Part shown: piece after piece, positions 9,698 to 18,860 of the stretch
Layout of the letters: each line of letters begins with the position of its first letter
How positions within the stretch are numbered: position 1 is the first letter of the stretch
Source: Isochrysis galbana
Taxonomy: Eukaryota > Haptophyta > Isochrysidales > Isochrysidaceae
Reading direction: 5' to 3'
Length of the DNA stretch: 64,000 nucleotides
Assembly (NCBI GenBank): GCA_018136815.1
Contig: CM030940.1
Span: forward strand, 2,401,915 to 2,465,914
Notes under the pieces: model-generated
The model's database searches: none
Told to the model about the DNA's origin: nothing
The model's input: only the letters and a program-made list of their open reading frames with translations
Translations under genes and position numbers: made by a program

Positions 9698-10983
9698 TCA
9701 CGGTAGATGGTCAGGAGCCATTGGTACATGGTCTGGCGGAGTCTCCAGAAGCATTGTGTCTCCACCGTGGATCTCTCCGCTGCCATGGTGTCGCTTCCAA
9801 TTCTCGCTAGGACCTCGTTGTGGCATGGGCCGCTCGGACTCCTGGCCGTTATTGCTAAGCACGCGGTCCTTCACCTTCTCCCTTACCCAGTCTTGCAGCC
9901 GGCACCCGGGAGGCGTCTCTTGCCCTTTACACAGCTCACGCTCGATATTGTACGGCGTCTGCTGCGCACTCAGGGCTGACGCAACCGGTTCGTCGTCAAA
10001 GCTCAGTTTGGTTATGTGAGTTCGGTTCGCATTGCATTGCAGCACATCACCTTGTCTCACTGCTCTAGACAGTGTCCAATGTGCGACGAAGGCCTTCGGC
10101 ACCTTGCGCGTCAGGTGAAGAAAACAAGCGTTCCTCAGTGAGGCACGTCGGCGAAGTAGGTCGGCCTCGGAGCGCGGGGAGACAGAAGAGTTTAAAACGG
10201 CTCGCTTCACCTCCGAGCCCACAAAGTTGAATGCAGCCCCCAAGTCATGCAATTGGAGGCCCTCGCGCCGTGCGGCGGCGTTGAGATAGAGCTGGTCACA
10301 CAGAATACGGCAGGCGAGGGGTTGCGTGTGCCAGCCTGCAGTGAGCTGCCGATGATGCTTGGATGAGAGAAGCATCACTCCCGAGTTGAAGATGCGCCAA
10401 TCCTTTTGTGGGTTGCATGGCGAGAGCGAGTAGAGGTCGCAGGCCGCCGCAAAATGCTGCGCGTGCCACCCAATTGGCTTCTGTACTTCCACCGCCTGCA
10501 GGAAGCAGGGTGGAAGCACAACTGTGAATGTAAAGAGGATGGACGATGCGAATTAGGAGGCATAGACGCACGGGATCCTGAACCGCTGAGTGCGAGCTTG
10601 CAGAAGGCCTCCAAATGCGCTGGGTGGCGACCATTGCTGCGCTGGCTGCTTACTGCTCCGATGCGTTCGCACGGCGTGAGCTCGAAGAGATCTCCAGCGT
10701 GCGGCGAGATAAGTACGTCGTCGTCGAGCAGCATCACGCGTGCGTACCGTCCGAGGTGGTAATCGAGGAGCGGCAGCTTGAGGAATCGCGGTGTGGCCCT
10801 CAGCCGCTCCCTCCACGGTGCTAGCGCCTCGTGCTCTGCGCTCGAGACGATGTGCAGCGCGGCGGAGACTCGCCGGGCGTACGCATCTAGGAGCGGACGC
10901 GTGATCCCCACAAACGGACGCGAGCCCACCGAGAGAACCACGATCGCGCGAGAGCCGTCGCATGAGGACGAGGCCGCCGCCAT
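9698..10983 (-). CDS. nucleotide-sugar glycosyltransferase (GT8-like), two exons
   Basis: Exon 1 (about 10572-10983) starts at ATG 10981-10983 and exon 2 is about 9698-10521. The proposed 50-nt intron has donor GTGCGT and acceptor CACAG and keeps the frame; the donor could lie a few bases upstream. Residues about 12-20 (RAIVVLSVG) begin an alpha/beta fold. LLDDDVLI near residues 85-92 is the DXD metal and nucleotide-sugar site of inverting or retaining Golgi-type transferases. WRIFNSGVMLL and DQLYLN in exon 2 are the GT8-type motifs that follow. No signal anchor is evident at the N-terminus, so cellular location is uncertain. The acceptor substrate is unknown. Confidence 0.7.
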
Positions 10984-11110
10984 CCGGCCGCCCGACGCCG
11001 CCTGCCACTGTGAACCATCTGCTGTGCTTTAACTCCTAAGTGCCGGTCCGAAGCGCCGAAATCGGCGCTTCACTTCGACGAGTTTGCACAATGGCCCACA
11101 GTGGAAATGT

Positions 11111-11133
11111 GTATTTGGCCTCTGGCCAAATAC
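11111..11133. repeat. perfect hairpin, copy 2
   Basis: GTATTTGGCC and GGCCAAATAC surround TCT, the same arms as at 4244-4266. Downstream (11160-11260) is a cluster of GGGTTTCA-type units, with an inverted GTGAAACCC. The first copy is likewise followed, at 4288, by GAAACCCC. Confidence 0.85.
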
Positions 11134-11159
11134 TCCTGCGGTATTACTCTAGAGGGTTT

Positions 11160-11260
11160 TTGAGAAGGTTTCACTCGGGTTTCATTCGGGTTTCACTCCG
11201 GGGTTTCACTTGCTCGACTACCGAGTAAAGCTGGGTGAAACCCGAGGAAAACAACGTTCT
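11160..11260. repeat. short GGGTTTCAYTC tandem units with an inverted copy
   Basis: Four imperfect units around GGTTTCAC/T occur on the plus strand and one GGGTGAAACCCG faces them. It could fold into a stem. It is too degenerate to be telomeric. Confidence 0.6.
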
Positions 11261-11553
11261 GCAAAATCCTAAATACGAATTTCCCATCTACCATCTAGGT
11301 TCTTGTCCTCTTTCTGAAGGCTCATGTTCGTTGGTTGATATCCGCACGGGCGTCAGAGCGAGGGCGGGGGGCCTCGGAGAGAGGAAGAGAGAGGTGCAGA
11401 GAGGCAGAGGGTGGGAGAGAGGGTGACGCCGGGAGCAGGTACAGGAGTGGCACGCACCGATCGAGCGGCGTGGGGCTCGTCTTGCCGCATAGCCTCTAGC
11501 GCCGCTGTGGCGGGGAGGGGCGTGTGGCGAGCCTTCTCCACAAGGCGCAGAGT

Positions 11554-12192
11554 ATGACGTGGGCAATGCTGGGTGCGGTGTGTGCAGCATCCAGTCCACT
11601 TGCGCCATCGGCGGCGACGCAGGCGTGGATCGATGGGCTCATTATTGGGCACAACCTGTGCCCGTGGGCGCGAAGGGCGAGCGTGCGTATCGTCTGCACA
11701 CCAGATGCCGATGCGCTTCTACGGGCGGTGCCCGCCGAGGCGGATGCCTTGCGAGCTGAGATGACTCCGTTTGCAACAACGCTGCTTGTCCTCCCAGAGC
11801 GTGGGCTCGACGCCTTTACGTTTGGGCGCATTTTCTGCGAGTCGGAATCTGCGGTCAGCGAGCATAGCTCTTGGTTGAAGCTGCTGGCATTCCACCCTGA
11901 GCGGCTGGATACAGGGTCTGGATGCACAACAGACCCAATGGATGCTGCTCACTTTTCGACACGTTCGCCACTGCCGACCATTCAGCTGCTCAGAGAGGCG
12001 GAGCTCAGCCATGCTCGAGCAGAATGGGAGTCGATGCAACCCGTAACGGCCAGAATCAGATACCCCGGAGCCTTTGGTTTGCTAGTGCGCAATAAGGAAA
12101 AGCTCCGCGGCATGGGAAGGGTCAAATTGCAAGAGATGATGGATTCATATTTGTGCAGCAAGATCTCGCACGGGGCAGAGGAAGAGCTCTAA
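11554..12192 (+). CDS. DUF1415 family protein
   Basis: A 212-aa frame starts at ATG 11554. The open frame extends 30 nt upstream only from a GTG. Residues about 25-40 (WIDGLIIGHNLCPWA) and later FATTLLVLP, then LLAFHPE, and SPLPTIQLLREAEL reproduce the ordered motifs of DUF1415, a family common in bacteria and algae and of unknown biochemical role. The first 20 residues are mildly hydrophobic and could be an organelle presequence. The length matches the bacterial family with a small N-terminal extension. Confidence 0.8.
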   Translation: MTWAMLGAVCAASSPLAPSAATQAWIDGLIIGHNLCPWARRASVRIVCTPDADALLRAVPAEADALRAEMTPFATTLLVLPERGLDAFTFGRIFCESESAVSEHSSWLKLLAFHPERLDTGSGCTTDPMDAAHFSTRSPLPTIQLLREAELSHARAEWESMQPVTARIRYPGAFGLLVRNKEKLRGMGRVKLQEMMDSYLCSKISHGAEEEL

Positions 12193-12599
12193 TAACCCCA
12201 ACCGAGTCGCACCATCGAAACATGTGTGGGAATGTGACGTGTCGCGATGTCCTAATCGGCAAATTATTGGTGGTCTCGGTGCTCGATACCCTGTTGCAAC
12301 TCGCGCTCCGAGCTGAGCTCCTCGCCGCGCCTGAATCTGTTGCGCTCCTCGTGCTGTTTTCTCATCTCTGTCGCGTATCTCTCTCGTGTGTTCTTCCTCA
12401 GTGGGTTTTTGTATACTCTCGTCCTATCTTCAAAACGATGCTCAGCTAAGGGCCCTTAGGCCTGAGGCGCCTGCTACTGCCGCAGCAGCTTGACGCTGAC
12501 GCGCATGTGTCTTGCGTGAACAGAGGCGTAGTCGCAGTGCGCAAGCAAGCGGTAGAGGCAGGCAGGCTTGCCTGTTGCGGTTGCTGTGCAGTCCTTCTA

Positions 12600-12965
12600 T
12601 TCATTCGTTGATATAGAGCGCATGCACAACATACAACACAAACATGGAAAATGGCAGAAGGACAACGGACAACAACGACAAACACAAACTCGAAGGAGGA
12701 CCTAGGACCTCGAGCAACCGCACCAACACGATATACATATACGGGACAAACGGACATGCAAAAGGCCTGCCCCAACCCACCGCCCACCGCTGAATCCCGG
12801 CCCGAGGTAGAGCGTAAAGCACCTGGGCCCATCCCCTGACACCGAAGAGCCCGAACGAAAGCACAAAATAAGAAGGGAAAGGACGAGGAGCAGGTAGGCG
12901 TGCGAGGGGAAGATAAAGGGCGGCGAAATGCAGGAGGGTAGGAAGTACATGTTCACAGTCCGTCA
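12600..12965 (-). repeat. dispersed repeat related to 47260-47470
   Basis: Several blocks are shared in the same order with 47260-47470: ACAAAC, then GCCTGCCCC-ACCC, then CACCTGGGC, then a purine-rich stretch ending GATAAAGGGC or AATAAAGGGC. No coding capacity is recognised. It is probably an untranslated part of a retroelement. Confidence 0.5.
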
Positions 12966-13690
12966 TAGATAGGTACTATAATTAGCCCTGAATCCGCAGA
13001 AGCGATTTTTTAGATCGTGCGCGCGCACTGCTACGCGCTACGAACTACGGCCACTACGCACTAACTACGCATGCTACTCGTCTTGCCAGTTACCAGTTAT
13101 TACATTGATGAGCGTGCTGCTCCTGCCTATATTGTGCACTACGCCTGCCGTCGGCGTGCGCAGCGTGATGCGTGCGGCAGCGCTCGGCCGCTGCGCTCTC
13201 TCCAGCCTGAGCCTGCAGTCTGCGTTGGCCTTGCCATTCAGCCATGCTGCGCCTCGCTCGTCGCTCGAGCCTGTGCCTGTGCATGGTACAAGGGCATATG
13301 GCATATGGGCATGGGCCTGCGTGTGGCTGCGTATGCATACCGTATCCGTATATTGGTGGAGCCGCCTTTGCTATCCAATCAATATCTCTGTAATCTTCAA
13401 GGCACTCAGCCGCCTCTGGGTGTTCCTCCGTCCTAGGATGGGGATGGCGATGGTGAGTGAGGAACTTGTCGGTGGTGGCCATTGTCCATTAGATAGCATA
13501 CACCGCACACCGCGAGCGCGGCCGTAAATCATCAAGAAGATTTTCATCAGTACAAAGCCAGAAATAAGTGTGTCAAAAAATAGGCCTTACTAGTCACAAG
13601 CACTAGCACTAGCACTAACTAGCACACAGCACACAGCAAGTGCACAAGAACGCATACCCATACCCAAGTCGGTGAGACTTCATGAGCCGT
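12966..13690. other. intergenic, no gene recognised
   Basis: It contains short ACTACGC-type and AGCACTAGC-type direct repeats near 13030-13070 and 13600-13630. Open frames of about 120-140 aa overlap each other on opposite strands and look like shadows. Confidence 0.5.
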
Positions 13691-14576
13691 TCATGGAGAT
13701 CCAAAATTGGCCTTACAGTCCCGCACCTCTCTGCGAGAGAACGAATTGTCAATGCAGCGTGCGAGCTGTGGGTTGGAGTCTTGCGCGGTGACTACCAGTT
13801 GCCGGTCAGCTTCATCCCACTGAGTCAGGACGGTGTTGCCAATGAAGAGCGCAATGAGCAAGGCAGTTGCACCGCCAATGAAAGTAAGGTCGCTTGAGTC
13901 GTACCACTTCACCTGAACAGCAGAACAAGCCGTTGTTAGTATTATTCATCGTTTCATTGCTCATCACCACGCGCGGCGGTCGCGCGCCAGAGGCGCAGAA
14001 ATGCGGCGTCATACTAGCTAGCGCAATGCATTGCCAATGGCACTGCTGATTGTGGCACCAGGGCAGCTGTACGCAGCAGGGGTGCACCGCAGTGTGCGCC
14101 ACTGTCAGCGAGGCGCACCGCACCTCTGCAAGATCGTCCTCAGCATTGTATGCGCGCCCTGCGCTCACTTCCTTCTTGCCTCCCGCAAGGAAGTCGGCCG
14201 CGTCCGCCTTGAGCGCCTCCCCTCGCTTCTTCACCTGGGGCGATGAGAGGTTGCATCGTGGCTCTACACCTCTCTACCCCGTCCCCGCCCATCTTCCGCG
14301 AGCAGAAGTAAGCATCTCCTCTCCTCGCCGTCTCCGCGACCATCTCCCTAGACGACGAGAGCCGCCGCACGCACCCACTCGGAGGATCAGGTCGCTCTGC
14401 CTCACCTGCTGCTCCTTCTCTCGCTTCTCTGAGTCGGCGAGCTCGCGCATGCGGCCGGCGAAGGCGGAGGAGAGGTCGTCCTCGCTCATCCGCACGCCCC
14501 CTGCGCGCGACGCCGCGCGAGAGACCATCGGCGCGGGAGAGAGCACGCAGAGCGCCCAACAGAGGGAGGCGAGCAT
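13691..14576 (-). CDS. plastid-style single-pass membrane protein, three exons
   Basis: Exons are 14406-14576, 14124-14234 and 13691-13912. All junctions are phase 0, with donors GTGAGG and GTGCGG and acceptors CCCAG and TTCAG, giving 167 aa. The N-terminus (MLASLCWALCVLSPAPMVSRA) is a likely signal peptide followed by an Arg-rich stretch, the pattern of secondary-plastid targeting. The middle is a charged helix. Exon 3 has one hydrophobic segment (FIGGATALLIALFIGNTVL) and ends with a short Cys-containing tail. No family is recognised. A thylakoid or plastid envelope location is inferred only. The transposon nest begins 124 bp upstream of the start codon. Confidence 0.7.
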
Positions 14577-14719
14577 CGATGCCGCCGCCAGCAGGACGAG
14601 AGAGAGCTCTCCCTTCTCTCTCGCTCTCCCTCTTTATCTCTTTATACTTGTAGTACGTACTGTGAATACTCTACTGGCTACTGGAGTACTGGAGTTGTAC
14701 AGTAAGGGTGCACCATTAA

Positions 14720-15364
14720 CCCTAGTAGGTGCCTATAAACCGGAATTTCGGTGCCTACATTCGGGTGATGCAGGAGGCAGAGCAGTCATATTTTTGGCTG
14801 GGTTGTCTGCATATAGGCAGGATAGAACCCCCTAAGCAGCATGACTTGAGTACAAAAGGTTACAATGCATTTTCAGAGCGGCGAAAACGGCGAAAATGTA
14901 AAAACAGCCAAAAACAGCCAAAAACCCCCGACTACTCTAGAAGACATCGGTGACACGCAAAAAAACAAGGAATGTGGTAATAAGCGCCCACTCCTGCACG
15001 ACAGGCCAAACATTTGAACTGGGGCCGCTTTGGTTTCGCCACAGCACACTGAGCATAGCCACACACTGACACACTCCCTTTTGGGGTGACACACGGACGG
15101 CCTTCTGCGGGCCACAGGAACCGCCTTGCCGGTTGCCGGCTCGCGCCAACCTTTCGTGGCAACGTTCTCCCGCGCTTCTAAAACCAAGCACCATTGACGA
15201 ATTTATGATTGGGAGATCTAACCAGGCCTGGGAGGGGTCCCATTTCACATCAGGAGGCCCCCTAGGGCCCTCCTAGTGCCCTTAGGGGCTCCCAATATAG
15301 CAATATGTACTAAAAACTAAAAACGTCCCGACCGTCCGCCTAGCGGACTAGGCACCTACTAGGG
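14720..15364. mobile_element. piggyBac-like non-autonomous element, 645 bp
   Basis: Perfect 16-bp inverted repeats CCCTAGTAGGTGCCTA lie at both ends. TTAA is duplicated at 14716-14719 and 15365-15368. TTAA targeting and CCC-starting ends are hallmarks of piggyBac. A subterminal palindrome GTCCGC-CTA-GCGGAC lies next to the right end. There is no transposase frame. Confidence 0.88.
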
Positions 15365-15824
15365 TTAAGAAAACAGGGATTTTTGCCTTCTACATTTTCT
15401 ACCTAAGCCGACTCCCACACCTTGATAGTTTCTTAGAAGCCGCGGGGTCTTTACTTTTACTATTACTATTTACTATGTTTTGTGTATACATATTCAAGCA
15501 GCCGAGAGCAGAAGGAAGGCGCAAAAGTATAACTGCAACTGCAAGTGCGAAGTGCCTCCGCGGCCCACGGCCCACGGCCAACGAATGGCCACTATTGACC
15601 ACAACAATCGGCTGGCTGGCGGCCCGCTACCGCTACACGGCGACAACGACAACTTGCTTGGCCCGCCGGCCGCCGGCGAGGCCCGCAGCGCATAGAAGAT
15701 ATAGAAATGGTTTTCTTGCGCTGAGTTTCTTATCCTCAGGTGGAGGCCTCTCAGTTCAGCTCCATTTCTTATCGCTAGATGGCCAATTTGCTTCTAGGTT
15801 TTCTTAATGGGGGGGGTTCTTAAT

Positions 15825-16362
15825 TGTGTGGGATGGGGTGGAGCTGTGGCTGTGTTGCATGTGGAGGCAAGAGGATTGATGTATGTAACATGTGGAGTAC
15901 AGTTCGGGGGCATGAGGCACGGGCCACCGGACACATGGGAGGCGCGCATCGGAGGAGCTGAGGACGAACGAGGGACCTCGACCGGCATACGGTCACGCGA
16001 GACGAGAACGAGGACGGGGGGCACACAGAGCAGAAGGCCACAGGAGCGCTCGAGCGATAGCGCTGAGCGTACAAAAGCTACCGGACCGAGAAGACGCGCG
16101 GGAGGGGGGGGGGGGAAGAAGAGAACACGCGGGAAAAGAAAGGGATGACAGTGGGCGGAAAACACTCAGTGGGAACGGGGAGAGAGAGAGGGAGAGACGA
16201 GGCGAGAAGCGGGAAAGAGGGGACGTGAGGGGACGATCCTATCGGGAGCGGGCAGAAGAGGCGAGCGTGATACGGAACTAGACGACGAAGGGGAGCCACG
16301 CGAGGAAACCTAATGGCGGGAAATATGCGAAGAGATATGAACAACCCCCCCTACCCGCAACA
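15825..16362 (-). repeat. Copia 3' LTR (538 bp)
   Basis: On the minus strand it begins TGTTGCGGGTAGG and ends CATCCCACACA. It aligns end to end with 17680-18220, with a few length differences in G runs. A poly-G tract (plus-strand C run at 16363-16370) precedes it on the minus strand as the likely second-strand primer. Confidence 0.92.
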
Positions 16363-16443
16363 CCCCCCCCGATGCGAGAGTCGGTGCCCGGGCGGCGATC
16401 GCAGCGCAGAAGGCGGGGAGGGATGGGCAATGGAGCGAGGTGG

Positions 16444-17015
16444 TCAGGCGGACGCGTGAGCCCATGCGTTGGTGGCGTAGCGGACGCAGGCATCGAGCTT
16501 GCGCTTGGGTAGCCATTTGGTGAGGAAATCGGCGGCCATGTGTTCGGTGCCGACGTGACGTAGAGCGACTTCGCCGGACGCAACGCGTTGGAGAAGAACG
16601 TGATAGCGACGCATGAAGTGGCGGGCGCGGGAGGGAGCGGAGCGCAGGGAGCCGACACGCATGTTTGCAAGGTTGTCGGTGCCGACGAGGGTGGGTCCAT
16701 CGAGGTGGACGCCGATGGCGCGTAGGATCTCGCGGGCGTACGAGACACCTTCAGCAGCCTTGCAGGAGGCGATGCCCTCTGCCTCCATGGAGGAGTCGAC
16801 GACGAGAGCGAGCTTCTTCGTTTGGTGAAGGATTGCCCCGCCGCCGAAGGTCAAGAGAATGCCGTAGATGTTGCGGTCGCCCCACGTTGCGTCGGCGAGA
16901 GCTTCGAGGTGGGCGGGAGCGGGCTCGGACGTATCGACGTGCGCGGCGATGGTGGCAGTGAAACGCGGCGAGGTAGAGAGGGCGAGGCCGCCGTACGTGA
17001 TGCCGACGTCTTTCT
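16444..17015 (-). pseudogene. Copia reverse transcriptase tail and RNase H remnant
   Basis: The minus-strand frame reads KDVGITYGG, then LADATWGDRNIYG, then FGGGAILHQTKK, then DSSMEAEGIA, then DNLANM and HFMRRYHVLLQR, ending ADFLTKWLPK. This is the characteristic Copia RNase H order, with acidic residues D, E and D in their expected places. It is joined upstream to gag rather than to integrase and reverse transcriptase. Confidence 0.85.
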
Positions 17016-17019
17016 CGCG

Positions 17020-17661
17020 GTGCAGCGGGGTGCGGTGGGATCGGGGACGCCAAGGAGGCAGAGTGGGGAGAGCCGAGGTGGTAGAGCTTCCGGGCGATGG
17101 CGGTAATGAAGTCGTCGTTGTCGAGATCGAGAGGAACGGGGTGAGGCGTGAAGACGGGAGGGAGCGGATATGTGGCTTGTGTGGTTGGATGAGCGATAGG
17201 GTAGACGGCAGGGCAGGAGCCGAGGAGGTTGGGCAGGGGTGAGTAGAAGTGCGGCTGAGTCGGCGAGGGGAGAATTGTGGGGTCCGGCGTGGGTTGGTGG
17301 TGGTAGGCCGGTGCGAATTGAGGAGGTGATGGTTGGTGGGGCATTTGGTGGAAGTTGGGCTGGAAATTGGTCTGGCAAGTCGGTGGGTGTTGGAATGGTA
17401 AGGCGGCGGCGGGCGGCGGGAGGAGGGTCATTGGAGGCGACCGGAGGAGGAGAGAGAGAGGAGAAGGGCGCGAGGGCGTGTCCGTTCGGTTGGCGTGGCT
17501 TGGGTGCAACTGGATGGTAGTGAGTTGGATGGGAGGTCTGGAAAGGCTGACATGGTTGGAAGAATTGAGGTGGTTGTAAGGAGTGGGGAGCGGTCGGAGC
17601 TGGCGGACAGGAGGTGGTGTGGGGAGCGAAGAGGAGTGGGCGTGAGTGGCAAGGCGTGATC
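17020..17661 (-). pseudogene. Copia gag-like proline-rich region
   Basis: A Pro/His/Ser-rich frame runs from the primer-binding site toward a short structured segment (LDLDNDDFITAIARKLYHLG) before the deletion joint with the RNase H part. No zinc knuckle is seen, so it is a truncated gag. Confidence 0.6.
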
Positions 17662-17679
17662 GGCACGCCTCCGCTACCA
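17662..17679 (-). promoter_or_regulatory. primer-binding site, initiator tRNA-Met type
   Basis: Immediately after the 5' LTR the minus strand reads TGGTAGCGGAGGCGTGCC. The first 12 bases differ at one position from the complement of the eukaryotic initiator tRNA-Met 3' end (CCTCTGCTACCA), the usual Copia primer. Confidence 0.7.
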
Positions 17680-18220
17680 TGTGTGGGATGGGGTGGAGCT
17701 GTGGCTGTGTTGCATGTGGAGGCAAGAGGATTGATGTATGTAACATGTGGAGTACAGTTCGGGGGCATGAGGCACGGGCCACCGGACACATGGGAGGCGC
17801 GCATCGGAGGAGCTGAGGACGAACGAGGGACCTCGACCGGCATACGGTCACGCGAGACGAGAACGAGGACGGGGGGCACACAGAGCAGAAGGCCACAGGA
17901 GCGCTCGAGCGATAGCGCTGAGCGCACAAAAGCTACCGGACCGAGAGAAGACGCGCGGGAGGGGGGGGGGGGAAGAAGAGAACACGCGGGAAAAGAAAGG
18001 GATGACAGTGGGCGGAAAACACTCAGTGGGAACGGGGAGAGAGAGAGGGAGAGACGAGGCGAGAAGCGGGAAAGAGGGGACGTGAGGGGACGATCCTATC
18101 GGGAGCGGGCAGAAGAGGCGAGCGTGATACGGAACTAGACGACGAAGGGGAGCCACGCGAGGAAACCTAATGGCGGGAAATATGCGAAGAGATATGAACA
18201 ACCCCCCCCTACCCGCAACA
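17680..18220 (-). repeat. Copia 5' LTR (541 bp)
   Basis: It is the partner of 15825-16362, with TG and CA at the ends on the minus strand. A 182-bp stretch at 26052-26233 matches its 3' part. Confidence 0.92.
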
Positions 18221-18240
18221 TTAATGGTGCACCCTTACTG

Positions 18241-18778
18241 TATGTATTGTATTTTTGCTGGATGGTGGATGCGATCCTTCCCTCGTCCCACCTTCTTCCT
18301 GCTTCAATTCCTCACCTCCCGCACAGCAGGTCGTCCCTTTTCTCTCTCTCTTCTCCTCTTCTCTTCTCTTCTTGGACGTCCGCTCATGCTCATACTAGAA
18401 AGAACAAGGGGGAGAGAGGGGGGTTGGGGGTCGGTTAATTTTATAACAGCTCTGTAAAATTTAAAAAACATATTATTGCTACAGAGTAAAGTACAGAATA
18501 GGAGGAGAGAGAGACCAAAGGGCAGGAGGAGGGGCCAAGAGAGAGGAGAAAAGAAAAAAAGAGCGAGGCGAGTTTTCATCTTCTCTCTTTTTTTTTTTAT
18601 GACCTCCTCGTTCGTCCCCGGCCTCCTCCCCGCCGCGCAGCTCGACCGGTAGCCGCCCACTCTCTCCTCGCGGGAGAGGGAGAAAGGACAGGGGGCGAGG
18701 GGGAGGGCGAGCGCGAAGAAGAGCGCGCGGGCCAGTGTCTGGGCAGGCAGCTGGAGGTGGCAGTGCTGGGCCAGCAAG
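18241..18778. other. intergenic region
   Basis: It holds CT- and GA-rich low-complexity DNA and short AT blocks. The long minus-strand frames here are shadows of low-complexity sequence. It probably contains the promoter of the coiled-coil gene. Confidence 0.5.
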
Positions 18779-18855
18779 GCGGGAGAGAGAGGGGGGGAAG
18801 AGGGGGGGTGGGGGGGGGAGAGAGAGAGAGAGAGAGAGACAGAGAGAGAGAGAGG
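18779..18855. repeat. GA/G tract at gene start
   Basis: G runs followed by an (AG)n stretch end a few bases before ATG 18861. Confidence 0.9.
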
Positions 18856-18860
18856 CCGCA

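Larger units (their letters stand above)
15825..18220 (-). mobile_element. internally deleted Ty1/Copia LTR retrotransposon
   Basis: Two near-identical LTRs bound 1.3 kb of internal DNA. The element is flanked by TTAAT at 15820-15824 and 18221-18225, a 5-bp integrase-type duplication. The minus-strand order is 5' LTR (17680-18220), primer-binding site, gag-like region, C-terminal reverse transcriptase/RNase H region, poly-G tract, 3' LTR. Protease, integrase and most of reverse transcriptase are missing, so it must have been mobilised in trans. LTR similarity suggests recent insertion. Confidence 0.92.
14700..18240. mobile_element. mariner-like MITE carrying two nested insertions
   Basis: The terminal inverted repeats are CAGTAAGGGTGCACCATTAA at 14700-14719 and its exact reverse complement at 18221-18240. 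Each is flanked by the dinucleotide TA (14698-14699 and 18241-18242), the Tc1/mariner target duplication. Removing the two inner insertions leaves about 490 bp of noncoding DNA (14700-14719, 15369-15824, 18226-18240), and the terminal repeats then extend to 23 bp. The element is non-autonomous. Confidence 0.82.

Noticed and set aside
11160-11260. telomere-like GGGTTTCA units
   Set aside because: Too irregular and too few; surrounded by single-copy genes.
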